NCBI RefSeq assembly: GCF_041080865.1
Contig: NZ_CP160906.1
Coordinates: 1,364,001-1,428,000 of the forward strand
Length of the DNA: 64,000 bases
Source of the DNA: Psychromonas sp. MME1
GTDB lineage: Bacteria > Pseudomonadota > Gammaproteobacteria > Enterobacterales > Psychromonadaceae
Direction: 5' to 3'
The position numbers and the translations under genes were made by a program. The notes beneath the pieces are model-generated. The model had not been told where the DNA came from. It did no database searches and saw nothing but the letters and a program-made list of their open reading frames with translations. Positions 29,359 to 39,226 of this stretch are shown one piece after another (the first letter of the stretch is position 1; each line of letters starts with the position of its first letter).

Positions 29359-30801
29359 ATGACTAATTGCTCTACAAACGATATTTTAATAAAACCGATT
29401 ACGCTGACACAAAGTGAGTTTCTCGCCTTTAAAAAGGCAGCCTCTAAACTTAATTGGGCTATATTTTTAGAATCTGCACAAACAGACCACGCTGACAGTC
29501 GTTGGTCAATTTATAGTGCACAGCCGATTGCAACGATAGAAACCGTTTCGGCAATCAGCACGGTAACACAGCACGCTTTAATATCAACAACCACTGATGA
29601 TCCCTTCTCTGTTGTTGAAACATTACGTAAAGCGCTATTTCAACCTGTATGCAATAGCCATGAACTGCCTTTTACTGGTGGTGCACTGGGATATTTTTCC
29701 TATGAACTGGGTTATCAATTAGAAAAAATTAACCATGCTACTGATCCAAGCGGCTTAGATTTACCGGAAATGGCCATCGGTTTTTATGATTGGGCATTAC
29801 TTAAGGATAACCACAACGATCGTTTTTATCTTGTTATCCATAAAAGCAAACAGAGCAACGAGAATACGCAGACGCTCTGGGCAAAAAGATCCGCTTGGAT
29901 AAAACAACATGAACAAGCACTCCTTGTAAACAAAGCGAATCAACAAAACAATTTTAAATTAACATCGAGCTGGTCGGCAAATATGGACAAACAAGCCTAC
30001 CAAACTAAATTTACGAGTGTGCAGAATTACATTCTTAGTGGAGATTGCTACCAAGTTAATCTAGCACAACGCTTTAATGCAACCTATCAAGGTGATGAAT
30101 ATCAAGCTTATCAAGCTGTGTTTATTGATAACCGCCCCCCTTTTGCTGCATTTTTCCGTTTACCCAAACAAGTGATTTTATCCTTATCGCCTGAGCGCTT
30201 TATAAAGTTACACAATGGCATCGTGGAGAGTAAACCCATTAAAGGGACTAGACCGCGATTTGATGATCACCAGGCCGATCAATTAAGCAGCCAAGCCTTG
30301 CTTAACTCAGAAAAAGATAGAGCGGAAAATTTAATGATTGTAGACCTATTACGCAACGATATTGGTCGAGTCTGTCAATCGGGCAGCGTTTCAGTTCCGA
30401 AATTATTCACCATTGAAAGTTTCCCTGCTGTGCATCATTTAGTCAGCACGGTGTTGGGTAAATTAGCCAATAAATATAGCAGCGAAGATTTACTCCGAGC
30501 TTGTTTCCCTGGTGGTTCTATTACCGGCGCCCCCAAAATTCGAGCAATGGAAATTATAGCAGAATTAGAGCCACATAAACGGCAACTTTATTGCGGTAGC
30601 ATTGCTTATATTAATAGCGATGGTTCAATGGATAGTAACATTTGTATTAGAACATTATTATGCCATCAAAACAGCATCTATTGCTGGGCTGGTGGTGGCT
30701 TAGTCGCTGACTCAGACGTGCACCAGGAGTATCAAGAATGTTTCGATAAGGTAAGTAAAATATTACCTTGCCTAGCAGAAATCAATCAACAATTAGAGTG
30801 A
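29359..30801 (+). CDS. pabB: Aminodeoxychorismate synthase component I PabB
   Basis: Converts chorismate plus ammonia (from PabA) to 4-amino-4-deoxychorismate for folate synthesis. The C-terminal chorismate-utilising domain has the PabB-type nucleophile motif KPIKGTRPRF near residue 297, SEKDRAENLMIVDLLRND, and FPGGSITGAPKIRAMEII near residue 393. The N-terminal half contains the tryptophan-pocket-like GGALGYFSYELGYQLE. The frame is intact at 480 residues. It is divergent from fumarase and convergent with cysB. Confidence 0.95.
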   Translation: MTNCSTNDILIKPITLTQSEFLAFKKAASKLNWAIFLESAQTDHADSRWSIYSAQPIATIETVSAISTVTQHALISTTTDDPFSVVETLRKALFQPVCNSHELPFTGGALGYFSYELGYQLEKINHATDPSGLDLPEMAIGFYDWALLKDNHNDRFYLVIHKSKQSNENTQTLWAKRSAWIKQHEQALLVNKANQQNNFKLTSSWSANMDKQAYQTKFTSVQNYILSGDCYQVNLAQRFNATYQGDEYQAYQAVFIDNRPPFAAFFRLPKQVILSLSPERFIKLHNGIVESKPIKGTRPRFDDHQADQLSSQALLNSEKDRAENLMIVDLLRNDIGRVCQSGSVSVPKLFTIESFPAVHHLVSTVLGKLANKYSSEDLLRACFPGGSITGAPKIRAMEIIAELEPHKRQLYCGSIAYINSDGSMDSNICIRTLLCHQNSIYCWAGGGLVADSDVHQEYQECFDKVSKILPCLAEINQQLE

Positions 30802-30818
30802 AACTACGTTTCACTCTA
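30795..30818. terminator. Stem-loop between pabB and cysB
   Basis: Inverted repeat TAGAGTGAAAC / GTTTCACTCTA with a three-base loop straddling the pabB stop, between two convergent genes. No T-run follows at once. Confidence 0.45.
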
Positions 30819-30873
30819 GGCTAGTCTTTATGTAACAAGCATCAATGTGTAGATATGATAGGAATTGCTATAA

Positions 30874-31869
<996 letters not shown>

Positions 31870-32059
31870 TTAATGGTTAATTATTCTATCAGAGTTATAA
31901 TAAACAGAAAGATCTACTTTTCAAATAAGATGATTTAGTGAATGGCTATTTACCAATAATCAATATCTTATAATAAAATGATCTTACTTTTGCAAATATA
32001 ATACGCATTTCCACACTTTATTATTTTTTATATTGATTATTAAACCGACAGAGGTGCTT

Positions 32060-32746
32060 ATGCAGGATGAAAATAGTCTCGATTTTAATACCATTTTAGC
32101 CACCAGCGCGCATGACATGAAAAACTCTTTATTTATGCTTTTACAGTCTATTGAAGAGTTAGACCTTGCCGATAACTTCACGCCAAAACAGCACCAATCT
32201 TTTGCAGATCTGCATTATCAGACATCGCGCATTAACGGCAGTTTAATGCAATTATTAGCATTATACCGTGACCAAACAGGCCAACTGCCCATCAACATAG
32301 AAGAAAATTCTGTTAGCGATATGTTGCAAGAGGTATTAGATAGAAATCGACTATATATAAATAGCAGCCATATAAAAGTCATACTTGATGTAGATACCGA
32401 TTTAACCGCTTACTTTGATCAAGATTTAATCACCTATATTATTACAGATGTTTTTGTCAATGCACTGCGCCACACCGACAAAAAAATTATTCTACGCGCA
32501 TTTACCGATGAACAGTACGTGACCATTCAGGTTGAAGATGACGGCAATGGCTACCCTGACCATATGTTAGCAGTGAATCAAGATCAAGAACTACCATTCA
32601 ACGCCGCGCGTGGACGAAGCGGCCTTGGTCTTCTATTTGCAAAAAAAATTGCCGCTGCACATAAAACAAAGCTGCTACAAGGTCACATTTTACTAGAAAA
32701 TAAAGAAGAATCTGGTGGAAGTGTATTTACCTTAAGGTTACCTTAA
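32060..32746 (+). CDS. Orphan soluble sensor histidine kinase
   Basis: Short kinase of about 228 residues with only transmitter parts. The phosphoacceptor His is in SAHDMKNSLFML (H18 from the ATG at 32060), followed by a dimerisation helix pair and an HATPase_c domain with N box DVFVNALRHTD, G1 EDDGNGYPD and G2 GRSGLGLLFAKKIAAAHK. No sensor domain, signal peptide or membrane helix is present, and no response regulator lies nearby, so its input is probably a partner protein. I start at 32060, after GAGGTG, rather than 32033. It is divergent from cysB and is followed 65 bases later by a membrane coiled-coil protein, a possible partner. Confidence 0.85.
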   Translation: MQDENSLDFNTILATSAHDMKNSLFMLLQSIEELDLADNFTPKQHQSFADLHYQTSRINGSLMQLLALYRDQTGQLPINIEENSVSDMLQEVLDRNRLYINSSHIKVILDVDTDLTAYFDQDLITYIITDVFVNALRHTDKKIILRAFTDEQYVTIQVEDDGNGYPDHMLAVNQDQELPFNAARGRSGLGLLFAKKIAAAHKTKLLQGHILLENKEESGGSVFTLRLP

Positions 32747-32811
32747 TGCAAACTAGAAACTTTAAATGTCTTAATATTTCTTTTCATCTTTTACTTTGTA
32801 CCTGAGAATAT

Positions 32812-33588
32812 ATGCTATTTCCGATAATTGTTTCATTAATCGCCTTACTCCTGTTTATATTAATTGGCTATAATATGATTCAGCAATATAAGTTAAAAAT
32901 CGAAACTGAAAAAAGAATTGCCATGAGTAAACAACGGGCAGTGATCAGTGAGGTTGATGAAATATTGCTCAACGCAACGCGCATGCCATTTAGTAAAAAT
33001 TTATTATTAATTCTCCAACAGCGCATTCGCAACGCATTGATGTTAATGCTAAATAATGCACCAACCAATGAAACTATACGCGACCATTTAAAAAATACAG
33101 AAGTACAAATCCAACAAACACGTGAAAACTATAGCCCTCCCGATGAAAGTAGCTTCCGTGCACCAGAAAATGATAAAGAGGCATTACTTCTTTTACAGGT
33201 AACTAAAAAAATCAGAGCGGTACTTAGATCAGAGCATGCTAAAGGAAAAATCAATACTGAAATATTTGTTGCAGAAGATCATCGTCTCGAGTTAATGCAA
33301 TTAAAAATAAACCTTGAAAATAGTATTAAAAGAATTACCAATGCCCATCTAAACAAGCAATTTGGCAGTGCTAATCAGATGATTAATAAACTACTTGAGA
33401 TTTTACAAAGTATTCCTGACAAAGATAGCTACTTAGAAAGGCAGTATGAAAAATTACTAGCGATCAAAGATGAGATAAAATCGTACTTAGTTAAACATAG
33501 CGATAAAGAGCTAGAAGCAATTAAAGCACGTGAAGAGGAGAAGAAAAATGATCTCGATGTACTTTTCCAAGATAAGAAGAAATGGTAA
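32812..33588 (+). CDS. Membrane-anchored coiled-coil protein of unknown function
   Basis: Not recognised. Residues 1-24 form an uncleaved membrane anchor (LFPIIVSLIALLLFILIGYNM); the remaining 235 residues are charged and helical, with heptad-like stretches around residues 25-75 and 150-258, ending in the lysine/glutamate-rich KAREEEKKNDLDVLFQDKKKW. The body would lie in the cytoplasm. It follows the orphan kinase in the same direction by 65 bases and precedes a zinc-finger DksA/TraR-like gene by 144 bases, so the first two may form one operon. Confidence 0.7.
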   Translation: MLFPIIVSLIALLLFILIGYNMIQQYKLKIETEKRIAMSKQRAVISEVDEILLNATRMPFSKNLLLILQQRIRNALMLMLNNAPTNETIRDHLKNTEVQIQQTRENYSPPDESSFRAPENDKEALLLLQVTKKIRAVLRSEHAKGKINTEIFVAEDHRLELMQLKINLENSIKRITNAHLNKQFGSANQMINKLLEILQSIPDKDSYLERQYEKLLAIKDEIKSYLVKHSDKELEAIKAREEEKKNDLDVLFQDKKKW

Positions 33589-33612
33589 GTAGCTATAACA
33601 CAATAAATTTAA

Positions 33613-33626
33613 CTGATCCAAATCAA
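33613..33626. promoter_or_regulatory. FNR-like box 1 upstream of the DksA/TraR-like gene
   Basis: CTGAT-CCAA-ATCAA matches TTGAT-N4-ATCAA at nine of ten positions, about 107 bases upstream of the ATG at 33733. Confidence 0.45.
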
Positions 33627-33662
33627 CAGAGCGATGCTTTAAGCAATTCCAATTAGTATTGT

Positions 33663-33676
33663 TTGATTCAAATCAT
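33663..33676. promoter_or_regulatory. FNR-like box 2 upstream of the DksA/TraR-like gene
   Basis: TTGAT-TCAA-ATCAT matches TTGAT-N4-ATCAA at nine of ten positions, about 57 bases upstream of the ATG at 33733 and 50 bases (five helical turns) from box 1. Confidence 0.5.
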
Positions 33677-33732
33677 GCGTCATTTAAATTGTAAACTTTA
33701 ATATGAATTAACTTTTGCAACGAGAATAAACC

Positions 33733-34122
33733 ATGCAACACATCTGTGATAAAAAAATCAATAAATTCAGAAAGATGCTACTAGATTCACTGGAAGTAAT
33801 ACGGAAAAATATTGCACTTAGCTTAGCTAAATCAACAGACAGTAATGATAAAATGCTTGCCTCTCAGCTTTCCATACTATCCATTGATGAGCTACTGGAC
33901 CTAGCAATAAATAGCAATATAGCGACCATATCAAGCCTCAGCAGTGATATCCAACGTATTGATGCCGCATTAAATAATATACAAATTAATATGTTTGGGT
34001 TATGTGCCGACTGTGAAGAAGAAATTGACGAACAAATATTAACTAATGCCCCAACAACACAGCGTTGCAGCCATTGTCAAAGTAAGTATGAAAAACAAAA
34101 ATGTAAGGGCTTTAAGCTTTAA
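33733..34122 (+). CDS. DksA/TraR-type C4 zinc-finger protein
   Basis: Predicted RNA-polymerase secondary-channel factor of the DksA/TraR superfamily. Residues 1-85 form a helical hairpin (LLDSLEVIRKNIALSLAK and IQRIDAALNNIQ), and the zinc finger FGLCADCEEEI...QRCSHCQSKYEKQ keeps all four Cys in C-x2-C and C-x2-C spacing. The usual GxYG-x-C finger entry reads INMFGLC. At 129 residues it is a little shorter than E. coli DksA (151) and longer than TraR (73). A DXXDXA-like tip is not obvious, so initiation control like DksA is uncertain. It has two FNR-like boxes upstream. Confidence 0.8.
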   Translation: MQHICDKKINKFRKMLLDSLEVIRKNIALSLAKSTDSNDKMLASQLSILSIDELLDLAINSNIATISSLSSDIQRIDAALNNIQINMFGLCADCEEEIDEQILTNAPTTQRCSHCQSKYEKQKCKGFKL

Positions 34123-34265
34123 TATTATTAATTTTAAAGTAACTCTGTGACTTATATGCATTGCATCAACTACAGGCACTGCATATAATCTCTTATTTAA
34201 GAGTTGTCACCTTGTCGAAAAATAATTCAGCTAACCTACAGCCTTCTGCCTCAAGCGACCATAAA

Positions 34266-35892
34266 ATGAGTGCCTTATCCATAAAGCAGTGCTCCCCTGA
34301 TTTTACTGCTCAGCTCGCTAGTGGTGATCATCATGTTGAAAATTGGTTATCGATATACCCCATCGTTTCACAAATAATCACTCATTTTACCAAGCTACCA
34401 CAACCGTTGCTGATTATAAATTCACGCTCTTGGGAAGCCGCTATCGCAGTAACCAATGAAACTTTACCTGATAATTTTCAGTCGTTAGCTCTGCAAAATT
34501 ACAACCAACAAACTTTATTTGGCCGACTTAACATTGAAAATGATATTTTAGTCAATTTTGCGGCTGGTGAAATAGCCAATCATCAAAATGGCTGTCTCAT
34601 TCTTCATATTAGTCCGTTACTTGTTTCTCCACATTTATGGTTTTTACTGAAAGCCTTTTTACTTAATCGGACGGTGCCCGCCAGTTCAGCAGTCAATAGT
34701 GATAAATTAAAAGGTCCTTTTCCTGATCCCTTAGATAATGAGATCAATACAAAGGTAATCATTATTGCCAATCGTTTTCAACTAGATGAGCTTGCGCAAA
34801 TAGATCCAGAATATAGCCAAGTTGATCGCTTATTTACTGAATTATCAAGCGATATAGACACGACCGATAGTAATATTCAGTCTCTAAAATTTTATTGCCA
34901 GCGATTAATCAAACAGTCCCAAATACATGCACTGACTGATGATGCGATGGCATTACTGTTTCACCATTTATCGAGTTTATGTGAACATCAACGAAAAATA
35001 CTGTTTTCACCTCGTATTATTGAGAACTTATTACGTTATGCACAATTACTTAATCCAGAGAAACCGACTATTTCTGCATTAGAAATCCAAAATGTACTTG
35101 ATTTACAGGATCAATCTCATTCATTAGCGCAAAGTTTCAGCGACCAAGCTATCATTGAAAAACAACTACGTTTACAACTTAAAGGTGCTGAAATTGGGCA
35201 AATAAATGGTATGTCGGTTGTTGAATTGATGGGCTACCCCAATGAATTTGGAGAAATATTTCGTATTTCAGCAAGCGACATGCTTGGCGATGGAGAGATT
35301 ATAGATGTTGAACGAAAAGTTGATTTCAGCCGGTAATATTCATGCGAAAAGTATGCTTATTGTACAAGGATACCTAAACCATTTTTTCACTCATATTAAT
35401 AATTTTCCGCTTTCATGTAATGTCGTATTTGAACAATCCTATCAAGAAAGTGATGGCGACAGTGCTTCTCTGGCGATTTTATTAGCGGTGATATCCTGTT
35501 ATGCAAAACGTCCTTTGGCACAAAATTTATTTGTCACAGGTTCATTAGATCAACAAGGTAATGTATTAGCGATTGGTGGCATTAACCAAAAAATTCATGC
35601 TATAACTCGTCTATTTAACTTACAATTATTAACGGAAGCTGTTAGCGTTATCATTCCGAAAGCCAATCAAATTAATTTAACCTTAGATTCACAGACGCTA
35701 CTATTGGTTGAAAATAAAATGATAAATATATATGCCATTGACCACTGCCAAGAAGCATTTCCGCTATCGATGAACTGCTCCTTTAGTGATGTAATAGAGC
35801 AGATTAACGATCGCATAGAAACGATAAATAAAGATGAAGATAATGACATCAATGACAGTTGGCTTACAAAATTACTCGCTCTATTTAAATAA
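34266..35892 (+). pseudogene. lonH: Lon-like protease LonH (YcbZ), frameshifted
   Basis: Homologue of E. coli YcbZ, with a degenerate AAA+-like N-terminal region and a C-terminal Lon protease domain. The catalytic Ser is in ESDGDSASLAILLA and the Lys in GGINQKIHA. The frame breaks near 35316-35319: GDGEIIDVERK is followed by LISAGNIHAKSM one base out of phase (one extra base in CGAAAAGTTG), matching the E. coli sequence across the junction. The start is uncertain: ATG at 34266 (MSALSIKQ) fits homologues best, TTG at 34212 or 34161 would be longer. It lies upstream of fabA, the conserved ycbZ-fabA order. Confidence 0.85.
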
Positions 35893-36016
35893 CTAAACTT
35901 GATTAAAGTTGATTGTTAGCAATCAGTCAGATAGAGTATGCCCATTTTATTTTAATGGTGTTCATTGCAAACCATGAACTACCACCACATTTTTACCTAT
36001 GCAAAAGATAGAGATT

Positions 36017-36556
36017 ATGACTAAAACCATATCCCAAAAAGAGTTGGGGAAAAACTCTTATACAAAAGAAGAATTAGTGCAATGTGGCCAAGGCAATTTA
36101 TTTGGTGAAGGTAATTGCCAACTTCCAGTTGATAATATGCTTATGTTAGACCGAATTATTAGCATTACATCTGACGGTGGTGAACACGGAAAAGGCGAAC
36201 TCATCGCAGAATTAGATATTGACCAAGCACTATGGTTTTTTCAATGCCACTTCCCAGGTGACCCTGTTATGCCTGGATGTTTAGGACTTGATGCAATGTG
36301 GCAACTAGTGGGTTTCTTCTTGGGATGGAGCGGTGGCCCTGGTAAAGGACGTGCGCTAGGTGTGGGTAACGTAAAGTTCACAGGGCAAGTATTACCGACC
36401 TCTAAGAAAGTGACTTATAGAATTACCATGAAGCGTCTTATAATGAGAAAGTTAGTCATGGGTATTGCTGACGGTGTTGTAGAAGTTGATGGCAAAGTTA
36501 TCTATACAGCAGAAGACCTTAAAGTTGGCTTATTTATCGACACAACTAGCTTCTAA
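36017..36556 (+). CDS. fabA: 3-hydroxydecanoyl-ACP dehydratase/isomerase FabA
   Basis: Dehydrates 3-hydroxydecanoyl-ACP and isomerises trans-2- to cis-3-decenoyl-ACP, the branch point of unsaturated fatty-acid synthesis. Catalytic His is in [11 protein letters not shown] and Asp in [26 protein letters not shown] and [11 protein letters not shown] are fully conserved. I start at ATG 36017 (MTKTISQ); an in-frame start at 35999 adds six residues. About 179 residues, close to E. coli (172). Works with FabB, also in this window at 55.6 kb. I saw no clear FabR or FadR operator. Confidence 0.96.
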   Translation: MTKTISQKELGKNSYTKEELVQCGQGNLFGEGNCQLPVDNMLMLDRIISITSDGGEHGKGELIAELDIDQALWFFQCHFPGDPVMPGCLGLDAMWQLVGFFLGWSGGPGKGRALGVGNVKFTGQVLPTSKKVTYRITMKRLIMRKLVMGIADGVVEVDGKVIYTAEDLKVGLFIDTTSF

Positions 36557-36582
36557 TTTAAGTTTGATTTGACGCATTTTTT

Positions 36583-36619
36583 AAAGCACTGTTTATATTA
36601 ATACACAGTGCTTTATTTT
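36583..36619 (+). terminator. Terminator of fabA
   Basis: Ten-base stem AAAGCACTGT / ACAGTGCTTT followed by ATTTTTAT, 26 bases after the fabA stop. Confidence 0.8.
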
Positions 36620-36642
36620 TATCTGCTATCAAAGGTGTAAAA

Positions 36643-38490
36643 ATGAAAACCTTATATACTTGGCTCAAAGCAATTGCGAAATTTATTAATTTTAGCCGAT
36701 TATTTATTTTAAACAGTCTATTTTTAGTAATTCTAATAGTGATTATCGCCGCTATTAATATAGAAGAGCCGCAACTGCTCATCTCCGATAACTCGACTTT
36801 ACACCTCAACTTTTCCGGATCAATCGTTGAACAAAAAAAACCCATCGATTTTTCTGCTGAATTATCTAAACAACTCGTCACATCAACAGAACAAATAAAT
36901 AACGAATATCAGATAGATGAGATACTGCAGGTCATTCGCTACGCTAAATATGATCCACAAATAGATAATATTTTGCTAGAACTTGATGGGTTAACACATG
37001 CAAGTATAAACCACTTAACCGATATTGGTGACGCACTTAATAACTTCAAAAGTGCGGGGAAAAAGGTAACTGCTACTGCAGATAACTATTCGCAAAGTCA
37101 GTATTTTCTTGCCAGTTTTGCAGATCAAATCAATTTGAATCCTCAAGGTATGGTATTTTTACAAGGTTATTCTGTATATCGACTTTATTTTAAAGAGGCG
37201 TTAGATAACCTTCTCATTACGCCACATATTTTCAAAGTTGGCACCTACAAATCTTTTGTTGAACCTTTTACACAAAACACAATGTCAGAAGACAGCAAGA
37301 TAGCCAACAAGCACTGGTTAGATCAACTGTGGAAAAATTATTCTAATACTGTCATTGCACAACGAAAAAATAGCAACATCAACGCAGATTCATTATCACC
37401 ATCCTTAGTACAATTGAAAAGCGATTTACAAAAGGCAAATGGTGATCCAGCTCGCTATGCACTGCAAGTTGGTTTGGTAGATGAACTCAATAACCGTTTT
37501 AACGTGATTAAAACACTAAAAGAACAAGCCCAATCACAGGGGCATGAATTAAAATTGCTTAGTTATGATGACTATCAATCTACATTACCAGCGCTTTATG
37601 AGGATCAATATTCATCAAGTAAAATTGCTTTAATACATGGCAGTGGTGAAATACTAGATGGTCAACAAAATGGTGATACCATTGGTGGTGATAGCTTTGC
37701 AAAGTTACTTGAAAAAGCGCTTAACGATACACAAATTAAAGCCGTCGTTATTCGTCTTGATACACCCGGAGGTAGTGCCTTTGCTTCGGAAAAAATACGC
37801 CAACAAATATTAGCGTTAAAACAAGCTGATAAAAAGGTGGTTGTATCCATGGCTAGTGTTGCAGCCTCTGGAGGTTACTGGATAGCCTCTGCAGCAGATA
37901 TGATTGTTGCTCATCCTACGACCTTAACGGGATCTATCGGTATTTTTGGCATGTTTGCAAGCATCGATAAAGCACTAAATAAATTCGGTATCTATAATGA
38001 CGGTATTGGAACTAATGAGTTATCAACACTCAATCCCACACGCGCACTCAATCCAGAACTTGCTGAGATTATGCAGCTTGGCATCGAACATGGCTATCAA
38101 CAATTCCTAACTGTTGTGGCGGAAGGTCGTAACATGTCGATAGCAGACGTTGACAAAATAGCACAAGGGCGAGTTTGGACTGGTCAAGATGCACTGCAGT
38201 ATCATCTGGTTGATAAGCTCGGAAATTTACAAGATGCGATTAATGAAGCGGTGACACTCGCAGAATTAAATGAATACCAAATTGAGATTATTGGCCCAAC
38301 GCTTTCCACAAAGCAACAATTTATTAATGAGATATTTAGCACTTCGATAAAATGGCTTCCACAGAGTATGCAGATTTCCCCCTCTTTATATGAGGCCTTA
38401 CAATCTATACAAGCACAAACCTCTGTTTTATCAAAATTTAATGATCCACAGGGGCATTATCTTTACTGCCCTATGTGCAGCGTAAAATAA
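36643..38490 (+). CDS. sppA: Protease IV, signal peptide peptidase SppA (67K type)
   Basis: Inner-membrane S49 protease that degrades cleaved signal peptides in the periplasm. One N-terminal membrane helix (LFILNSLFLVILIVIIAAI) is followed by two tandem S49-like domains; the C-terminal one carries DTPGGSAFASEKIR and the catalytic Ser in VAASGGYWIASAAD, and the N-terminal one supplies the general-base Lys (GTYKSFVEPFT). The frame is intact at 615 residues (E. coli 618). The ATG at 36643 follows AAAGGTG. A second S49 protease, sohB, is in the same window. Confidence 0.95.
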   Translation: MKTLYTWLKAIAKFINFSRLFILNSLFLVILIVIIAAINIEEPQLLISDNSTLHLNFSGSIVEQKKPIDFSAELSKQLVTSTEQINNEYQIDEILQVIRYAKYDPQIDNILLELDGLTHASINHLTDIGDALNNFKSAGKKVTATADNYSQSQYFLASFADQINLNPQGMVFLQGYSVYRLYFKEALDNLLITPHIFKVGTYKSFVEPFTQNTMSEDSKIANKHWLDQLWKNYSNTVIAQRKNSNINADSLSPSLVQLKSDLQKANGDPARYALQVGLVDELNNRFNVIKTLKEQAQSQGHELKLLSYDDYQSTLPALYEDQYSSSKIALIHGSGEILDGQQNGDTIGGDSFAKLLEKALNDTQIKAVVIRLDTPGGSAFASEKIRQQILALKQADKKVVVSMASVAASGGYWIASAADMIVAHPTTLTGSIGIFGMFASIDKALNKFGIYNDGIGTNELSTLNPTRALNPELAEIMQLGIEHGYQQFLTVVAEGRNMSIADVDKIAQGRVWTGQDALQYHLVDKLGNLQDAINEAVTLAELNEYQIEIIGPTLSTKQQFINEIFSTSIKWLPQSMQISPSLYEALQSIQAQTSVLSKFNDPQGHYLYCPMCSVK

Positions 38491-38497
38491 GTTAAAG

Positions 38498-38524
38498 GTG
38501 CTAGAGGTTAAATACTCTAGCGCC
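38498..38524 (+). terminator. Stem-loop after sppA
   Basis: Imperfect inverted repeat GTGCTAGAG / CTCTAGCGCC immediately after the sppA stop, without a T-run. Confidence 0.4.
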
Positions 38525-38538
38525 TAACTAGATAATCC

Positions 38539-39003
38539 ATGAAACAAATATTTCCACTGCAATACTATACTGAATCGGGCAATTTAAAACCGCCCATCTA
38601 TTTTTATATAACACTATTCTTTATAGCTAGAACTTGGGCATTACTCATTATCTCGTTAACCTCTCGAGAAACGGGTACTACATTATTGGCTATTTTTTAT
38701 CCTGAAAAAACACACTTTTATTTAGGCTTATTGACGGGATTTATTGCACTGATGCTTTTCTTGTTAGCAGGACGAGATCATGACAAACATAAATATTTAT
38801 CACTGTTGTGGCAAAATAGTTACCCATTACTAATGGTCAGTTTACTCTGCGATTTGGCTTTACAGATCTATTACTTATCTCTACACCATTATCAGTATTC
38901 CTTAACAGCCTCTATCCAGCTTGTAGCGATACTTTGGTTATTTTTATATTGCTTAACAAGCAAACATTTAAGAGCAAGCTTTATTCGTTATAAAACCAAT
39001 TAA
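38539..39003 (+). CDS. DUF2919-family inner-membrane protein
   Basis: Four hydrophobic segments (about residues 20-42, 58-80, 95-115 and 122-142) and the family-like N-terminal motif YYTESGNLKPPIYFYITLFFIARTW, shared with E. coli YfeZ. No enzymatic motif is visible and the function is unknown. The 154-residue frame is intact. It lies 48 bases after sppA in the same direction and ends flush against a truncated copy of the dispersed repeat at 39010. Confidence 0.75.
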   Translation: MKQIFPLQYYTESGNLKPPIYFYITLFFIARTWALLIISLTSRETGTTLLAIFYPEKTHFYLGLLTGFIALMLFLLAGRDHDKHKYLSLLWQNSYPLLMVSLLCDLALQIYYLSLHHYQYSLTASIQLVAILWLFLYCLTSKHLRASFIRYKTN

Positions 39004-39009
39004 CCTTTG

Positions 39010-39102
39010 CGAGTAATCGCTAGCAATGACTATTCCATGTAACGCTGTTATCTATTATTTTAACCAACAAGATAGACCAGATACTTATGTGGATTGGTAT
39101 AA
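39010..39102. repeat. Truncated MITE-like element (copy C, right half only)
   Basis: This stretch matches the right half of copy B (50565-50726), including AACGCTGTTATCTATTATTT and ATACTTATG-GGATTG-TATAA, with about one difference in ten. The left half is missing; the copy begins just after the stop codon of the preceding gene. Confidence 0.75.
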
Positions 39103-39155
39103 TCTCCTTTTAAGTAATAACAGCACTTTATTGCAACTTTTTCCCATGCAAATAA

Positions 39156-39187
39156 AAAATGCCATTCAAATTAGGTGAATGGCATTT
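39156..39187 (-). terminator. Terminator of the amylase gene
   Basis: Stem AAATGCCATTCA / TGAATGGCATTT read leftward into a T-run, about 40 bases after the amylase stop. Confidence 0.8.
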
Positions 39188-39226
39188 ATAATAGATAAGT
39201 TATATTAACGAGTTAATTTGCTTATC

